A stretch of DNA of 64,000 bases from Lumbricus terrestris (lineage: Eukaryota; Annelida; Clitellata; Crassiclitellata; Lumbricidae). Of this stretch, positions 43,001 to 53,217 are shown piece by piece. The notes under the pieces are model-generated. The model saw only the letters and a list, made by a program, of their open reading frames with translations, had not been told where the DNA came from and made no database searches. A program made the translations under genes and the position numbers. Position 1 is the first letter of the stretch. Each line of letters opens with the position of its first letter. The stretch spans positions 31,343,400-31,407,399 of the forward strand of contig OX457053.1 of the NCBI GenBank assembly GCA_949752735.1, read 5' to 3'.

Positions 43001-46000
43001 CTGATGACATTGTCACAACATCGTCCGCCCGTTATTATCAGACATCTATAGCACCAGAAGGCTATTTTCTTTTTCAACAGAACAGTGCCAGGCCTTTGAG
43101 CAAGATAAGCCATCGAAATGCTAACAAGAGGGACACCATACGCATACTTCATTTCTCCCACATTATAGAATTTGAACAGTCCAGATTTAACTACTGTCGT
43201 CTATAACATCTTGTTTATGTAATAATCAAACAATAACTACTTGAAGTTTCTTCACAAAAATATTAAGGTCTTTTTTCAAGTTTGAAGTGCTTTATTACAA
43301 AACCCAAACGAAAATTGCTGGTAAACTGAAATTTCGGTAGATGAAATTGACAGAACTTCGTTTGTTGAACCACATGTATTTATGCCTACTGTAATACTGT
43401 TGGGTTGTTGTCAGGAAGGGCATCCGGCCAGCATGATTTTTTAACAAGCAGTTCTACAAAAAATGTGCAGTGGTAAAAGAATTTGTACTGTTTTAAAAGC
43501 AGTTCTGTGCAGTGAAAATCATTAGGAAACGGTATTGGGTTCACCAAGGACGAACGAAAAACCTGTCGTTGCCTGAGAATTATCTTCATTTATCTCCACT
43601 TTTGTGAATTCCGAGATAATCGAGGTTAAAGGTTTGGCAAAATTTTACGGGAAAAAATTAATTTAGGCCAATAAACATCAGGCACAAACATCACATTAAA
43701 ATATCAACATCAAGGAGAGTCGGGCCAGTGAGTTGTAAACAATTCATTTTAAAATATTAACTTTTGAAATTGCCTTTGAGACATAATGTGAAAATTTTTA
43801 TTAATTGGATTTAAATCAATTGCAGGTCATCCTGACGAGAAAAAAATGAAATGATAAAAGAAAACAATAGGCCTACACAATCATTTGCGAGTTTGTTAGT
43901 TCCAATTTTCGCGATTTTAATACCATTTTAAATAAAATAACGTTTTTATTCCCCGGACATAGGCCTATACAACACTCTTATACAACGAAGTGGGCAGTGA
44001 ATAATGTCGTATCGTCTTATCGTCCAATCAACCACGAGCTTTCTCTGGACATAGCCTAAAGCAATGCATTTCTAAACCGTGAATTGGTGCTGGAGATACG
44101 GCAAAAATAAACTCGATTTTGAACAAATGGAGATACGCGAAGATAATATTCTGAAGCGACGCTGTGCAGTGAAAAATTAAAAGGAAGGCTGAAAAAAGCA
44201 ATTTTCAAGTGGACGACTAAGAAAGAGGGCATCAGATTTTTCGTCACCGACGCGGCGTTTTCGTGGAAAATTTTCTGAAACGACCAAATATTTTCGCCAC
44301 ACAAATCCGGACTAGAAAAAACTTCCTGCATGGTTGTGCAGTTCTACAAATTTCTGAGAAAAGCCCTGCCGGCCAGGTCACAAACTCCTCCCCCATCATG
44401 AATTCCTGCCTATGCCACTGCGTGAAGGAGAAGGATCTTTGGAGCATAGGCCCCGAACGCATCCAATCCAAGGCTATATGCCAGTTGTGACACCTAACTT
44501 TATTGCTATATGGCCATAACCATAGGCGTGAGAGGCGGGGTCCAGTGGGGGCCCCCAATTTTGGGCAAATGTGCTTTTCTGGCAAAACATGGGCGGAAAA
44601 AATTCTGAAATGTTTTTTCGGGCAAACAGGTACGGCGGTATTTTTTCAGGCATGCAGGTGTAAAACAGTTACGTTTTTTAAGTTTGTAGAAAATGACTTT
44701 TTAAAAAAGTCATCAGAATTTTCGGGCGAGCAATTCGGGAAATTTTGGGCGGATCACTTAAAAAAAGGTAATCAAAAAATGTTTTCCATCTACAGTATAC
44801 TTTTCGGGCAAAAGTAAAAATCTTTGCCCCCCCCCCACTGCCGAAATGTCTCCTACGCCTATGGCCATAACAAGATGCCCAACCCCGCGCCTCCGCTAGC
44901 AGAGGACATGTATTTAAGACATTGTCAATAATCTTTGGAAATCGGAAAAAGTGTTTTGCTCTACATAGAGCCCTATAGTACTTTCTCTACAACCTGCTAC
45001 CCGAATCGACATTATTCAGCTGAGATTAGCCGTTGAAAAACAAGATACCAGTTAGGCGATGAACATTTTGGTACGGCTTTGTGATATTACCGTTTGGATA
45101 AACGTGTTCTTGCGTATGTCACATAACCTCTTACCGCCCTGTACCTTCTTATCCCCTCGCACCCACCTCCCCTTCAGACAATCTAGTGACATAAGCAGAC
45201 TGATATTGGATTCGTTTTGCAAAATGATTTTGATTTCAACTCGGGTTTTTATCGTATATAGGCTACATTCACTTTGAATTTAAAGTCGTATGAGTTGGTC
45301 GGTAAATTATTTATTAGGCTACGTTAGATGGTGAATGAGTTTCTCACAAAATAGCTGTTAAGTCTATACTATTTGTATCGCGGAAAGGACTGTAAATCGG
45401 TTACCATAGTGAGGACCGTTGTTGTTGACATCGCTGCCTGCAGGTGACTTCAAACCCTGAAAAGTCAAAAGCAATCAATGATGTTTCATTTTTCCAAAAA
45501 CTCTTAGTTCATGCTAATGTGGCGCTTGTAACGAACGCATCAGCAAAAGTGATCATAGAATTTCCTTCACTAACTCCCTTTATCATGAATGATCTAGTAG
45601 GCCTACTCAATAGAAATTGAATTATATGATGCCTTTTTGGGATTGTTAAGCTCCTACCATGCACTTCCATGTTAAAATAGTCGTCTTAACTGTAGTCTGT
45701 ATGCAAATAGGAGTAGCAACGCAGCGCTCGTGAATAAGCTGGTGCCCTGCGCTTGGCTTTCGAGTGGCGCTTCAGAAATTTAGACTATACGATTACGATT
45801 ACGATTAGCATGTAAATGGTCTCTAAATGAAAAATAACTTCTGAAGTTTAGTCAGTCTTGTGAAGTGAGTTACGCAGACTTCTTCTGTTGACTAACAGGC
45901 TATTTGTAGGCTACAACCACTTCACCAGTGGTTCCTAACCTGTAGTCCAAGGGCCAAAAGTTGTCCACCAGGCTTAAAATGGCCCTCATCTATCAAGGAA

Positions 46001-47359
46001 TTAGCAAAAATATATGAAAAATTGAAAATCTGGATAAGAGAGAACACATAATTATTTCCCATTACAAATTAGTTTATTTGAACGTCCATAAATAAATTCA
46101 AACATTCTATTTTGGATCAGTTAAAACAATTTTATATGCTTATAGTTAATAAAATTTTTGCCTTGTGGCCCCAATGTTTTTCAACTAAGAAAAAGGGGCC
46201 CTCGTATCATCCAACTTAGAAAAGCAGCCCTAAAGTAAAAAAAATGGTTGGGAACCACTGATATATAATACTTTCCTAGTACAGTTTATCTACAATGTAC
46301 CAATTCAAAATCAAATTGAAATTTATATTTCTTTTTAGATGCAATTATCTAAATGCAAAAAGGGTTTGGTCTGCATGTACAGTGCTTGCACTGTTGTGTT
46401 TTTAGCTTATTGTCTTTTTCACTTGTTTGCGTTGCATAACTTGCATTCAATCAGTGGCGGCGCCAGGGTTTCAGTTTTGGGGAGGCTGAAGCCTCGGAGG
46501 AAATTTTACATTTGAATCCGCCAAAATTTCTGACGACCTTTTTTAGTCATCATTTCGAAAAATCGAAGAAAATCGTGGAAAATATTGCCCTTATCAGGGG
46601 GCTTAGCCTTTGATATGGGGGTTAGCCCCTAACTCCCCCCAGCGCCGCCACTGCATTCAATGTAGGCTACGTTGGTAAACTTGCAAAATTTGAAATGTGT
46701 TACGCCTTTTTGACGTATACAACTGTCTAGAGACTATAATACCGTTGTGCATAAAGTTAAAAATTTATTGATCCTTCGTGTAATTAGGGCAATCCTGTTA
46801 GCTCAACTTTACGTTCTTTCATTTGGGTTAACCCTTTGACATCAATTCATTTCAACTACTTTCCTGTGCGTGTGCTACACTGTATGTATACATGGATACG
46901 GTGGTGATCAAAAGTATATTGATTGATTGGTTTATTGATTGGTTGATTGATTGATTGATTGATTTATTTGATTGATTGATTGATTGACTGATTGATTGAT
47001 TGACCGACCGAAGAATGCATTAACGGATGAGAGGATGTCTTTTCGTAAGCATTTAAAATCACCTGGTAATGTCTACAAGATGATTTCGAAGTCACGTATT
47101 CGCAGCCATTCTCGGAACACGAATGGAGTTCGCAGATTCTAGAATCTTTCTTGTAGTCGAATCCTGAACACTGTGGTCGTTGTTTGCATTCGATTGCACA
47201 TTGAATCTTTGAACGAACGACAAGAGTATCGTATGGTGAATCCACGGAACACATCGCTGCATCGTTGTTCCAATCCTTCGTCTCTTTGAAGAAGGAATTT
47301 GAAAGAGTTGGGGCGACGGAAGGAAGAGCCAGCAGCACAACTATGACCACTTTGAACAT
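36495..47359 (-). CDS. Gene 2: secreted PAN + fibronectin-II-like + fibrinogen-domain protein (4 exons)
   Basis: Exons 47359-47063, 45456-45405, 40927-40772 and 37099-36495 join in frame (297+52+156+605 nt) to a predicted 369-residue secreted protein with the same layout as gene 1: signal peptide, PAN/Apple domain, linker, type II-like domain, FReD. All junctions are GT/AG, with strong donors (CAG-GTGATT, ATG-GTAACC, ACAT-GTAAGT) and phases 0, 1, 1. Introns carry hAT, LINE, SINE and TA-type insertions but none enters an exon. The product is probably an extracellular recognition molecule; that role comes from the family, not from this sequence. Confidence 0.87.
37497..37606 (-). repeat. tRNA-like SINE fragment
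   Basis: On the - strand GGTAGCGCATTGGATAACACG resembles an A box, and a B-box-like GAGTTTGAGACCC follows about 35 bp on. A very similar unit in the opposite orientation lies at 37741-37830. It is too diverged to be a tRNA gene. Confidence 0.5.
37741..37830 (+). repeat. tRNA-like SINE fragment
   Basis: GTGGCGCATTGTATAACACG is followed by the B-box GAGTTCGAGCCCC. It shares GCTGGGATGGAGAGCGAG with the inverted copy at 37497-37606. An imperfect hairpin (ATCCGTCGTCCCACATCGTG and its near-complement) follows at 37819-37975. Confidence 0.5.
38049..39035. mobile_element. TA-flanked MITE, GGGGAAGTAGGGGC termini
   Basis: The ends GGGGAAGTAGGGGC and GCCCCTACTTCCCC are perfect inverted repeats with TA on each side (38047-38048, 39036-39037). 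Repeated GGGGCAAGATGGACC-type motifs in both orientations fill the 987-bp body. It has no transposase. It lies in gene 2 intron 3. Confidence 0.85.
39230..39335 (-). repeat. tRNA-like sequence, probable SINE head
   Basis: The - strand reads GGATCGCGGTGGTTTTGTGG, then TTGCCTTGCAACTGG, then the B-box-like GCAGGTTCGAATCC. Acceptor-stem pairing is poor, so a SINE head or pseudo-tRNA is more likely than a functional tRNA. Confidence 0.35.
39613..40611. mobile_element. hAT element, CAGTGCCGGCGCTAG family, copy 2
   Basis: It runs CAGTGCCGGCGCTAGG to CTAGCGCCGGCACTG. ATGCCATC duplicates at 39605-39612 and 40612-40619. It is inverted relative to copies 1 and 3. It sits in gene 2 intron 3 and is absent from the paralogous intron at 13354-13640. 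Confidence 0.95.
40772..40927 (-). CDS. Gene 2 exon 3: fibronectin type II-like domain
   Basis: It is 156 nt, phase 1 to phase 1. It encodes VDCIQPENCSLPFTFNGSLFYGC, then KEIGC and RTWLTCC. The spacing of the CxLPFxFxGxxxYxxC start and the later cysteines fits a type II fold, shorter than vertebrate copies. The acceptor is TTATTCAG and the donor GTAAGT. Confidence 0.85.
41091..41175. mobile_element. hAT MITE, CAGTGGCGTAG family, truncated copy
   Basis: CAGTGGCGTAGG is followed by TTAAA, CATTGGCTC and TTTTTAAAGG phrases in the same order as in 48689-48850. The right end is missing. Confidence 0.65.
41285..42075 (-). pseudogene. CR1/L2-like LINE 3' fragment
   Basis: On the - strand the order is RDLGVILDQELSFSKHI (near 41975), RSAARLVRGLSRFAHVSAFMRDTLHWRPLQQRI (41753-41640) and PSYLCELFTP, then several frameshifts to a VVGPVIWNGLP-type end. 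The tail phrase AATTTATATAGCGCC is at about 41295-41310. It lies in gene 2 intron 2. Confidence 0.75.
42076..43431. other. Gene 2 intron 2, unassigned part
   Basis: No exon-like conserved segment with gene 1 was found. A short C/T-rich stretch lies at 42715-42755. The rest is AT-rich. Confidence 0.5.
43432..44368. mobile_element. hAT element, CAGGGCTTTT family, copy 2
   Basis: CCGGCCAG duplicates at 43424-43431 and 44369-44376. The right end AAAAGCCCTG matches copy 1. The left end is mutated (CATGATTTTTTAAC). GCAGTTCTACAAA lies inside both ends. The 937-bp body is non-coding. Immediately downstream, TGCCTATGCCACTG (44405-44420) looks like the end of yet another hAT. Confidence 0.8.
44521..44863. 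mobile_element. hAT MITE, CATAGGCGT termini
   Basis: CATAGGCGTGAG at the left and CTACGCCTATG at the right are inverted repeats. GCCATAAC duplicates at 44513-44520 and 44864-44871. It is 343 bp and non-coding. Confidence 0.9.
44872..45404. other. Gene 2 intron 2, donor side
   Basis: No element was recognised. The GTAACC donor of exon 2 is at its right edge. Confidence 0.5.
45405..45456 (-). CDS. Gene 2 exon 2: 52-nt linker micro-exon
   Basis: It encodes GLKSPAGSDVNNNGPHY plus one base between TTTTCAG and GTAACC. It matches the 46-nt exon of gene 1. The core NSP/KSP and DVNN residues are shared, which supports it as a real exon too short for simple ORF calling. Confidence 0.82.
45722..45810 (+). 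pseudogene. LINE 3' tail copy, GATTAC family
   Basis: GCGCTCGTGAATAAGCTGG and then TTGGCTTTCGAGTGGCGCTT and (GATTAC)n match 14637-14718 and 62800-62889. It is a severely 5'-truncated insertion in gene 2 intron 1. Confidence 0.8.
45926..46260. mobile_element. hAT MITE, CAGTGGTTCC termini, no clear target duplication
   Basis: CAGTGGTTCCTAACCTG pairs with GGTTGGGAACCACTG. The flanks CACTTCAC and ATATATAA do not match, so one side may have changed. Confidence 0.7.
46452..46653. mobile_element. hAT MITE, CAGTGGCGGCGC termini
   Basis: CAGTGGCGGCGCCAGGG and GCGCCGCCACTG form the ends. CATTCAAT duplicates at 46444-46451 and 46654-46661. It is 202 bp. Confidence 0.92.
46917..47005. repeat. (GATT)n tetranucleotide repeat
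   Basis: GATT/GGTT/GACT units form a simple repeat just 3' of gene 2 exon 1, in intron 1. It may be a LINE tail, since the LINE at 1310-2187 ends the same way. Confidence 0.85.
47063..47359 (-). CDS. Gene 2 exon 1: signal peptide and PAN/Apple domain
   Basis: 99 codons from MFKVVIVVLLALPSVAPT to RHYQ, then a CAG-GTGATT donor at 47062. The PAN core reads CAIECKQRPQCSGFDY with flanking cysteines at comparable places to gene 1. The length is identical to gene 1 exon 1. Confidence 0.9.
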
Positions 47360-48680
47360 CGTGAAGCTATGAAAACGTCTGCAAAAATTTAGTGATACTA
47401 CAGTTTAGACATCGATGACTAATATTGTTGTTGCCTCGTCTCTTTTACATGGCAATTTGGGATCTCGCTAGCGGAATATCCGGTTAACGCCGATAATCCG
47501 ATTATCGCTCGGAGAGAATGTGCCGGTTTTTTTATTTTTAGATTGTAATTGCAAATGTCCCGTCTACTTGCGTCCGTCTCCGCTTCTGTGATGTTTGTCT
47601 GGACAATCGCGCGGAATAATCGTTTTTTCGACGTTTCAATAGGCCTACCATCTACCATTATCTGCGCATGACTGCTGCCCCCAGGTCACGTGGTTGGTAG
47701 GAACTAAAAACGAACTTTCCGGGTCCGAATTTCCACGCACTTCTCCCGCAAGCCCTCAGAAATGAACTGTAAACCGTTAAGGTTTTCTGACGCCTGATAT
47801 TAAGAGCGTTGAAGCTCTTGTACATGACATTGAAAATCGACTACCGGTTCTTCGTAGAGTAGGGTTACCATAGGCTACGTCTCGGTTTTCCGGGTCATGT
47901 CCCGGTTTTTTGTGGTGCGTCCCGATGTCCCGAAGACTTAGGCAAAAGGTCAGAATTGTCCCGGTTTTTAACAGGAATGAAAGAAGTGTCAATTTTGGAT
48001 CAAATTGACACGTCAATCAGTTCTTTGTAATGACAGAACAACTTATACTCCTAGTTTGTAACCCAAACAGAAGTTTTAACGAAACGAAGCTGTTTATTTA
48101 TATACATGGAATAGTTTAGGTTGCATGCCTTCTGTAGTGTTATTAGTGCACAAACTATAGACGCTATACATATATACTGCTTCAACTACTGACTCCCGCT
48201 GACACATTTATAAATACTGATAGGCCTATACGGCCTGCCGATGCCGTAATAGGCCTATAGCTTTGTAAGGGTAGACCCTATACTCTACTATCCTATATAA
48301 TATTATAGTTCGCAGCCTAATAAGGGCCGGGTGTAGCGTGACTGAGTCTCCCCCAAAAGTCTCTCCCGGAGACTCTATTTCGAAACAGATTCTCCACCAG
48401 CGGATCTGTTTCAGAAGAAATTCGGTCCTTGTAGTTTCTATACGCTGTTAAATTATTTAGCACGAACAACGTCGAACATATAATTATGTGTTCCATAATT
48501 AACTGTAAACTCAGAAAAATTGTTTCTAATACAGAGTCTCCGGCAAGGGAGGCGTTATATCTTGACAAGCCTACGTACTTTAACAGTCCACTCCAGTCTG
48601 TAATTTAAGGACATTCTAAATGAGGCAAATCCAGAAATCGGGAAGATAATCCAATCCAGAAATTGGGAAGATAATCCAAT
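47360..48680. other. Gene 2 5' flank
   Basis: The promoter should lie here, but no TATA box or other clear signal stands out. Near 47858-47965 repeated TCCCGGTTTT phrases recur at 49195-49215 with an inverted GGTCACCCTC/AGGGTTACCAT pair, possibly an eroded hAT-like element with no visible duplication. Confidence 0.45.
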
Positions 48681-48688
48681 CCAGAAAA

Positions 48689-48850
48689 CAGTGGCGTAGG
48701 TAAGGGGGTTTCGGGGGTTAAAACCCCCCATTGGCTCCGGAAAAAGTTTTTTAAAGGTTATTTTTCCATTTAAGTAAGAAAAAAATAGCAAAAAACAGGG
48801 TTTCCGGCCATAAAACCCCCCCCCATGAAAAATTCCTGGCTACGCCACTG
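48689..48850. mobile_element. hAT MITE, CAGTGGCGTAG family, copy 2
   Basis: CAGTGGCGTAGG to CTACGCCACTG. CCAGAAAA duplicates at 48681-48688 and 48851-48858. It is 162 bp and almost identical to 11029-11191. Confidence 0.95.
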
Positions 48851-48858
48851 CCAGAAAA

Positions 48859-49440
48859 TGGGAAAACATCCCTGACTCTTTAGCTAATTTCGCAATTTTG
48901 ATGCATTAAACCATAGGCCTACTAGCACAAAGCTTGCACCTGTTCTAATGGGCTACTTCGGTGCATTGGAGGCATTTAGACGAATTAAAGCAGCGAAATT
49001 TTCTTCTGTTGTGCCTTCTTGAAATTCGCTTTATTCAGTTTCGCCCTTTTGATTGCTCCATTTGAATTTCGCCCTTCTGATTATAGACACTTTCACACTA
49101 AGCCTAAACCCTATTGAGCTAGGACCTGGGAGGCCTAGAGGCCTGTCGGTCCAGTTAAGGAATTAAAATATAATTATTAGTTTCCTCAAAAAGTGTCCCG
49201 GTTTTTGATGACCAGAAAATGGTCACCCTCAGATTTCTATAAGCCTTTTTATTACTTCTGTGTATTATTTTTACATTTCTGATCTATAGATCTAACCTGG
49301 TGCGGTTTGTCCCCTATATTTTGTTGCACTTTGTATTAAACGAGTATCATCATCAATGTAAATTTATCAATCCATCATTGCCATATGAAGCCCTTATATT
49401 TATTCATTCGTTAATTCGCTCATTTGATGCAATTATATAG
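48859..49440. other. Non-coding stretch
   Basis: No gene seen. It contains the right-hand TCCCGGTTTT segment mentioned for the gene 2 5' flank. Confidence 0.45.
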
Positions 49441-49830
49441 TGCCTTTTCAAGGGGGTACTCAGAGGCTCTCAGCGCGGCCACATAAACCTGTCTTAAGAT
49501 GAGATAGGAAAGTCTGGGAAGGATTTTTGGAAAGAGAGCGGAATGTCAGATGAAGACCATTCCAGGTTGAGGGTCCTACCACCAAGAAATCACGGTTCTG
49601 CATAGTGGAAGTACGGGCGAAGGGGACTGAGAACAGACTTTGTTCAGTCGAACGAAGGGAGCGGAAATGGCGAGAACTAAGAGTATAGGGCAACAGAGCT
49701 CACAATGGTAGGCAGGAGCAAGTCCTAGCATCCTGCGCGCCAGAAAAAGAGTAGAGATTCTTTGCTCAATTCGCTGCTTGAGTGAGAGTCAGTGACCATG
49801 CCTAGCAACTTCTAAAGCGCCACTCAAAGT
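49440..49830 (-). pseudogene. LINE C-terminal fragment
   Basis: On the - strand, LRSTEQSLFSVPFARTSTMQ, FLVVGPSTWNGL and FLSHLKTGL are the usual last blocks of CR1/L2-like reverse transcriptases. The tail AATTATATAGTGCC is at 49432-49445. Confidence 0.7.
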
Positions 49831-51097
49831 GCAGCCTAATCAGGGCACTCTCGAGACCCCGTGAAAATGTCTTCGGAAAGCGAGTAAGACAGAAATGCCG
49901 ACACGCAAAAGGCCAGATTTCTAACACTCAGAAGACTCGTGTGTAAGACAATAAAACTGTCAAAACCGTATCATAACTTAAGAACTGGCTTGAAGACCTG
50001 ACTCTGAAACCTGGCTCTGTAGACCTAGCTCTGAAGGGTCCTAAAGCAAAGCAGCGAGAATGTGGCAGGATGGTTGAAAGCATGTTTGAAAGCGAATTTC
50101 AAAAAGACGCAATGAGAGAAAACCAGCGGGTAGAAGACCGGGAATTTCTTCGAATGCATGGAGAAAACTTGTTTTTCGCAGTGTGGCCGGAGTAGACTTA
50201 AAGACTGCAGCGAAAGAAAAGCAGAACTAGGTTGCGGCAGAAAAAGGAGTGAATCGTGAAAGTCAAATACGAAAATGGTTAGACAAAGAGCTTTTGTGAA
50301 GCAGAAGATGAAATTTCTGCGTTGATATCTTGTCAGTAGTCAGAAGGAGTAGACCTATTTTCAAATATTCATTAACTGTAGCCTAGTTCTTCTCCAATAA
50401 CTCAAATAACTTACATCGCAGCTGATGTTCGTGTGCAACGTCCACTCTTTGATGACTTGTCCTCTTGCACCATTTGCTACAGACGAACCTCAGCTTTTGA
50501 AGGGCAAATGCGATTGCTTTCGCTACAGATCCATATGTGACTGCACGCGGGTAGGCTACTCCCATACAACCACTCAGGCGGAACGACTAGGTTCATATTG
50601 ATTGATGGACGCAGCGTCATTTCATTCTGGACTATAATGGTTACTCAGTGTTTTATTTATAGGTCTCTGGGGGGGAGTTTCCCCAGGAATGACACTCTTT
50701 CAGAAATATTCGAGAGGTGTTACTTACATGCATATACAATTTTATACATATAGGCTACGTACCATATCCTCCCGTGAAGAATAATTATACACGTAATATG
50801 TCCTGCCAGAAAAATTCGACAGCTCTTGCTTACATGTATTAGGCCTACGTGTAAAATTTCCCCGTGAGAATAATTCAACACTGAGGTACTAAGTTCATCA
50901 GATTTAAAAGTATAGAAGTTAGACCCTACTACCGGAATTGCTATGTTTCTCGGGGATTTTTACAGACAGATTAGAAAGGTCGTCAGAAACAAATGACCAA
51001 GGAAGGGTGGTCGTCGGTGTTTGACTCAGGCACTCAGCGATTTAATAGGCCGTTTCCACTCCTCAGAGACCCCAATCCCCCCTCCAAAACAAGTTAA
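49831..51097. other. Non-coding stretch, nothing recognised
   Basis: No protein domain, splice-consistent exon or shared repeat. Short AT-rich tracts and several TAGGCCTA-type octamers only. Confidence 0.5.
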
Positions 51098-51099
51098 TA

Positions 51100-52083
51100 C
51101 AGGGTGGGCCAGCATAAATGTCCCGACTTTGCACGCGTATAACTTCGCCAATTTTTAACATTTATTTATACTTAATGCATCAAATTAAAGGTATTTCACT
51201 CTAGTATTAACTCTAAAAAGGTCGAACTCATGCTAGTTTAGGTTTTAATTATATACTTGGAACAGCGCTAGCTACCATTTTTTGTCATTACTGACGCATT
51301 ATGACGCCGTTTCCTCGGGAAATTCTATCGTTTTTTGCTAAAACGCGCGTAGACACGATCATTTTGGGTGTTTGTAGAGTCCCTACCATGAATATCTTCT
51401 AATCGCAAAACCACGTCCTTTCAATTTTGCCAACAGCCGTGCACTGCCATGCGCTGCTTCAGACGCATGCACGCTGCCAGCCGTTTCTTTGCGTAAGAGC
51501 TGGAGAGTTCGCGGGACTTCTCGTCGACAAATTACTTTAACGTTAGGTCTATTATCTTTTCCAATACACTATTCAGTGCTTCTAAGACTGCCTGTTCTGC
51601 GCTGAAATTTGCATGCAGGGCCTGCCCTGGTCATTGTCTTGACTGCAAATGTACGCGGACACACGAGCAATGTTAGCGGATTTGAGCGCCGTGCGCTCCG
51701 ATTCCCATGGTTTGCAAGTAGAAAGTCCTGTTTTATTAATTTTCCGTAGCAGATAATACAAGGTATTGTTTATTCCATCCTCTGTTAGAATATTCGTTAA
51801 TCATTTCAAACGAATTAAATCCCTTACCAGTTCGTAAAATTAAGATCGAAACGCGATCATCGTCTGTCAACGGCGCCAGGTTGCGTCACAAATGACAGCA
51901 AAATATGGTAGCTAGCGCTGTTCCGGGCATATAATTAAAACCGAGACTAGTATCAGTTCGACTTTTTTAGAGTTAATACTAGAGTGAAATACCTTTAATT
52001 TGATGCATAAAGTATAAATAAATGTTAAAAATTGGCGAAGTTATACGCGTGCAAAGTCGGGACATTTATGCTGGCCCACCCTG
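51100..52083. mobile_element. TA-flanked MITE with about 200-bp inverted termini
   Basis: CAGGGTGGGCCAGCATAAAT at the left and its complement at the right are flanked by TA (51098-51099, 52084-52085). Similarity between arms continues for about 200 bp (through GGAACAGCGCTAGCTACCAT) with a few differences. The centre is non-coding. Confidence 0.92.
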
Positions 52084-52179
52084 TAGATAACGCACAAGTT
52101 TAAACATTTCGCTTTTCGTTGGAGTGCCACTCGTAGGATGTGCGATCAGCTCAGCAGCGATGTCTGCGGGATATCGGTG

Positions 52180-52900
52180 CGACCTTAAACTGTGGTGCGT
52201 GACCTCGGAGTTTCATTCCAGACGGACACGTCCATGATGCACCAATTGGGACTGACGGTGGGCGGATGCCTTCGCCAGCTGCGGTTAATCAAAAGCTGTG
52301 TGCGATCGATGCCCTTCAAGGCAGCAAAAACAGTGTTTTCTGCTTCATAGTTTCTCAGGTGGACCCATGTAACAGTCTAATGGCTGGTGCTCCGAAGTGC
52401 CTACACATCGGCTACAGTCTGTGTTGAATGCAGCGGCGAGACTCGTTTGTAATAGACGGAAGTACGATGATTTGACGCCATTACTGCGAGACGTGCTGAA
52501 TTGGCTTCCGCATTGATTAAAAAACTGTCATTTCTGGTCCACAAGTCATTGGCACCGTATTACCTCAAATACTACAATTTTTCGAACCTCTAACATACTG
52601 CGAGTAGCAGATATAAATAAGTTTCACATCGGTTTGTTCATGTTTCGCTATCATCACAGATACCTATGACATTTGATGGGGTTTTCCCCAGGGAATTGCT
52701 GTGCATGACGATTTCACTGGAACTCTGTTATGCTATCGCACCGATGTAAAGGCGATGTTGCACATACTAGGACGAAATTATTTTCGATTGAATGTTCTGG
52801 CCCTATTGTGGAATAATCTTCCAAAGTATGTTACACTTATACCTACCATTAACATGCTTAAGAAAAATTAAGAGACTGTTTAATCTCTGTTTATTGGATT
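52180..52900 (+). pseudogene. LINE reverse transcriptase C-terminal fragment
   Basis: VRDLGVSFQTDTSMMHQLGL and CLRQLRLIKS are followed, after a frameshift, by RLQSVLNAAARLVCNRRKYDDLTPLL and LNWLPH, then GPIVE-type end residues near 52800. It is a decayed CR1/L2-like copy. Confidence 0.75.
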
Positions 52901-53106
52901 TAGACCATTGGCCATAGGCCTAATTAGTTTTTTTTTATCTGTTACTTGTTTCAATTTGTGTTTATTTCTTGTATACCATACGGTTCTTTGTGCTTATTTT
53001 ATAACAGCCAAATGCTATCGAGAAAGGAAGGGTCAATCCAGCCGCAGCGGGTCCATGCGACCTTTTTGGATCGATCCTTTGACTTCTGCACCAAACCTTG
53101 AAAGTT

Positions 53107-53217
53107 GAAAGTCATTGAGTTTGTACTGATTGCTGTTATTTTTTATTTGGTTGATGTACAGATCTCCTTTCAACCAAATAAAAAATAACAGCAATCAGTA
53201 CAAACTCAATGACTTTC
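53107..53217. repeat. Perfect 48-bp inverted repeat (hairpin, 15-bp loop)
   Basis: 53107-53154 (starting GAAAGTCATTGAGTTTGTAC) is the exact reverse complement of 53170-53217. It is an uninterrupted hairpin of 48 pairs. Confidence 0.97.

Noticed and set aside
47858..49235. Possible hAT element with AGGGTTACCAT and GGTCACCCT ends and TCCCGGTTTT boxes
   Set aside because: The ends are only loosely complementary and no 8-bp flank duplication could be matched, so exact limits cannot be supported.
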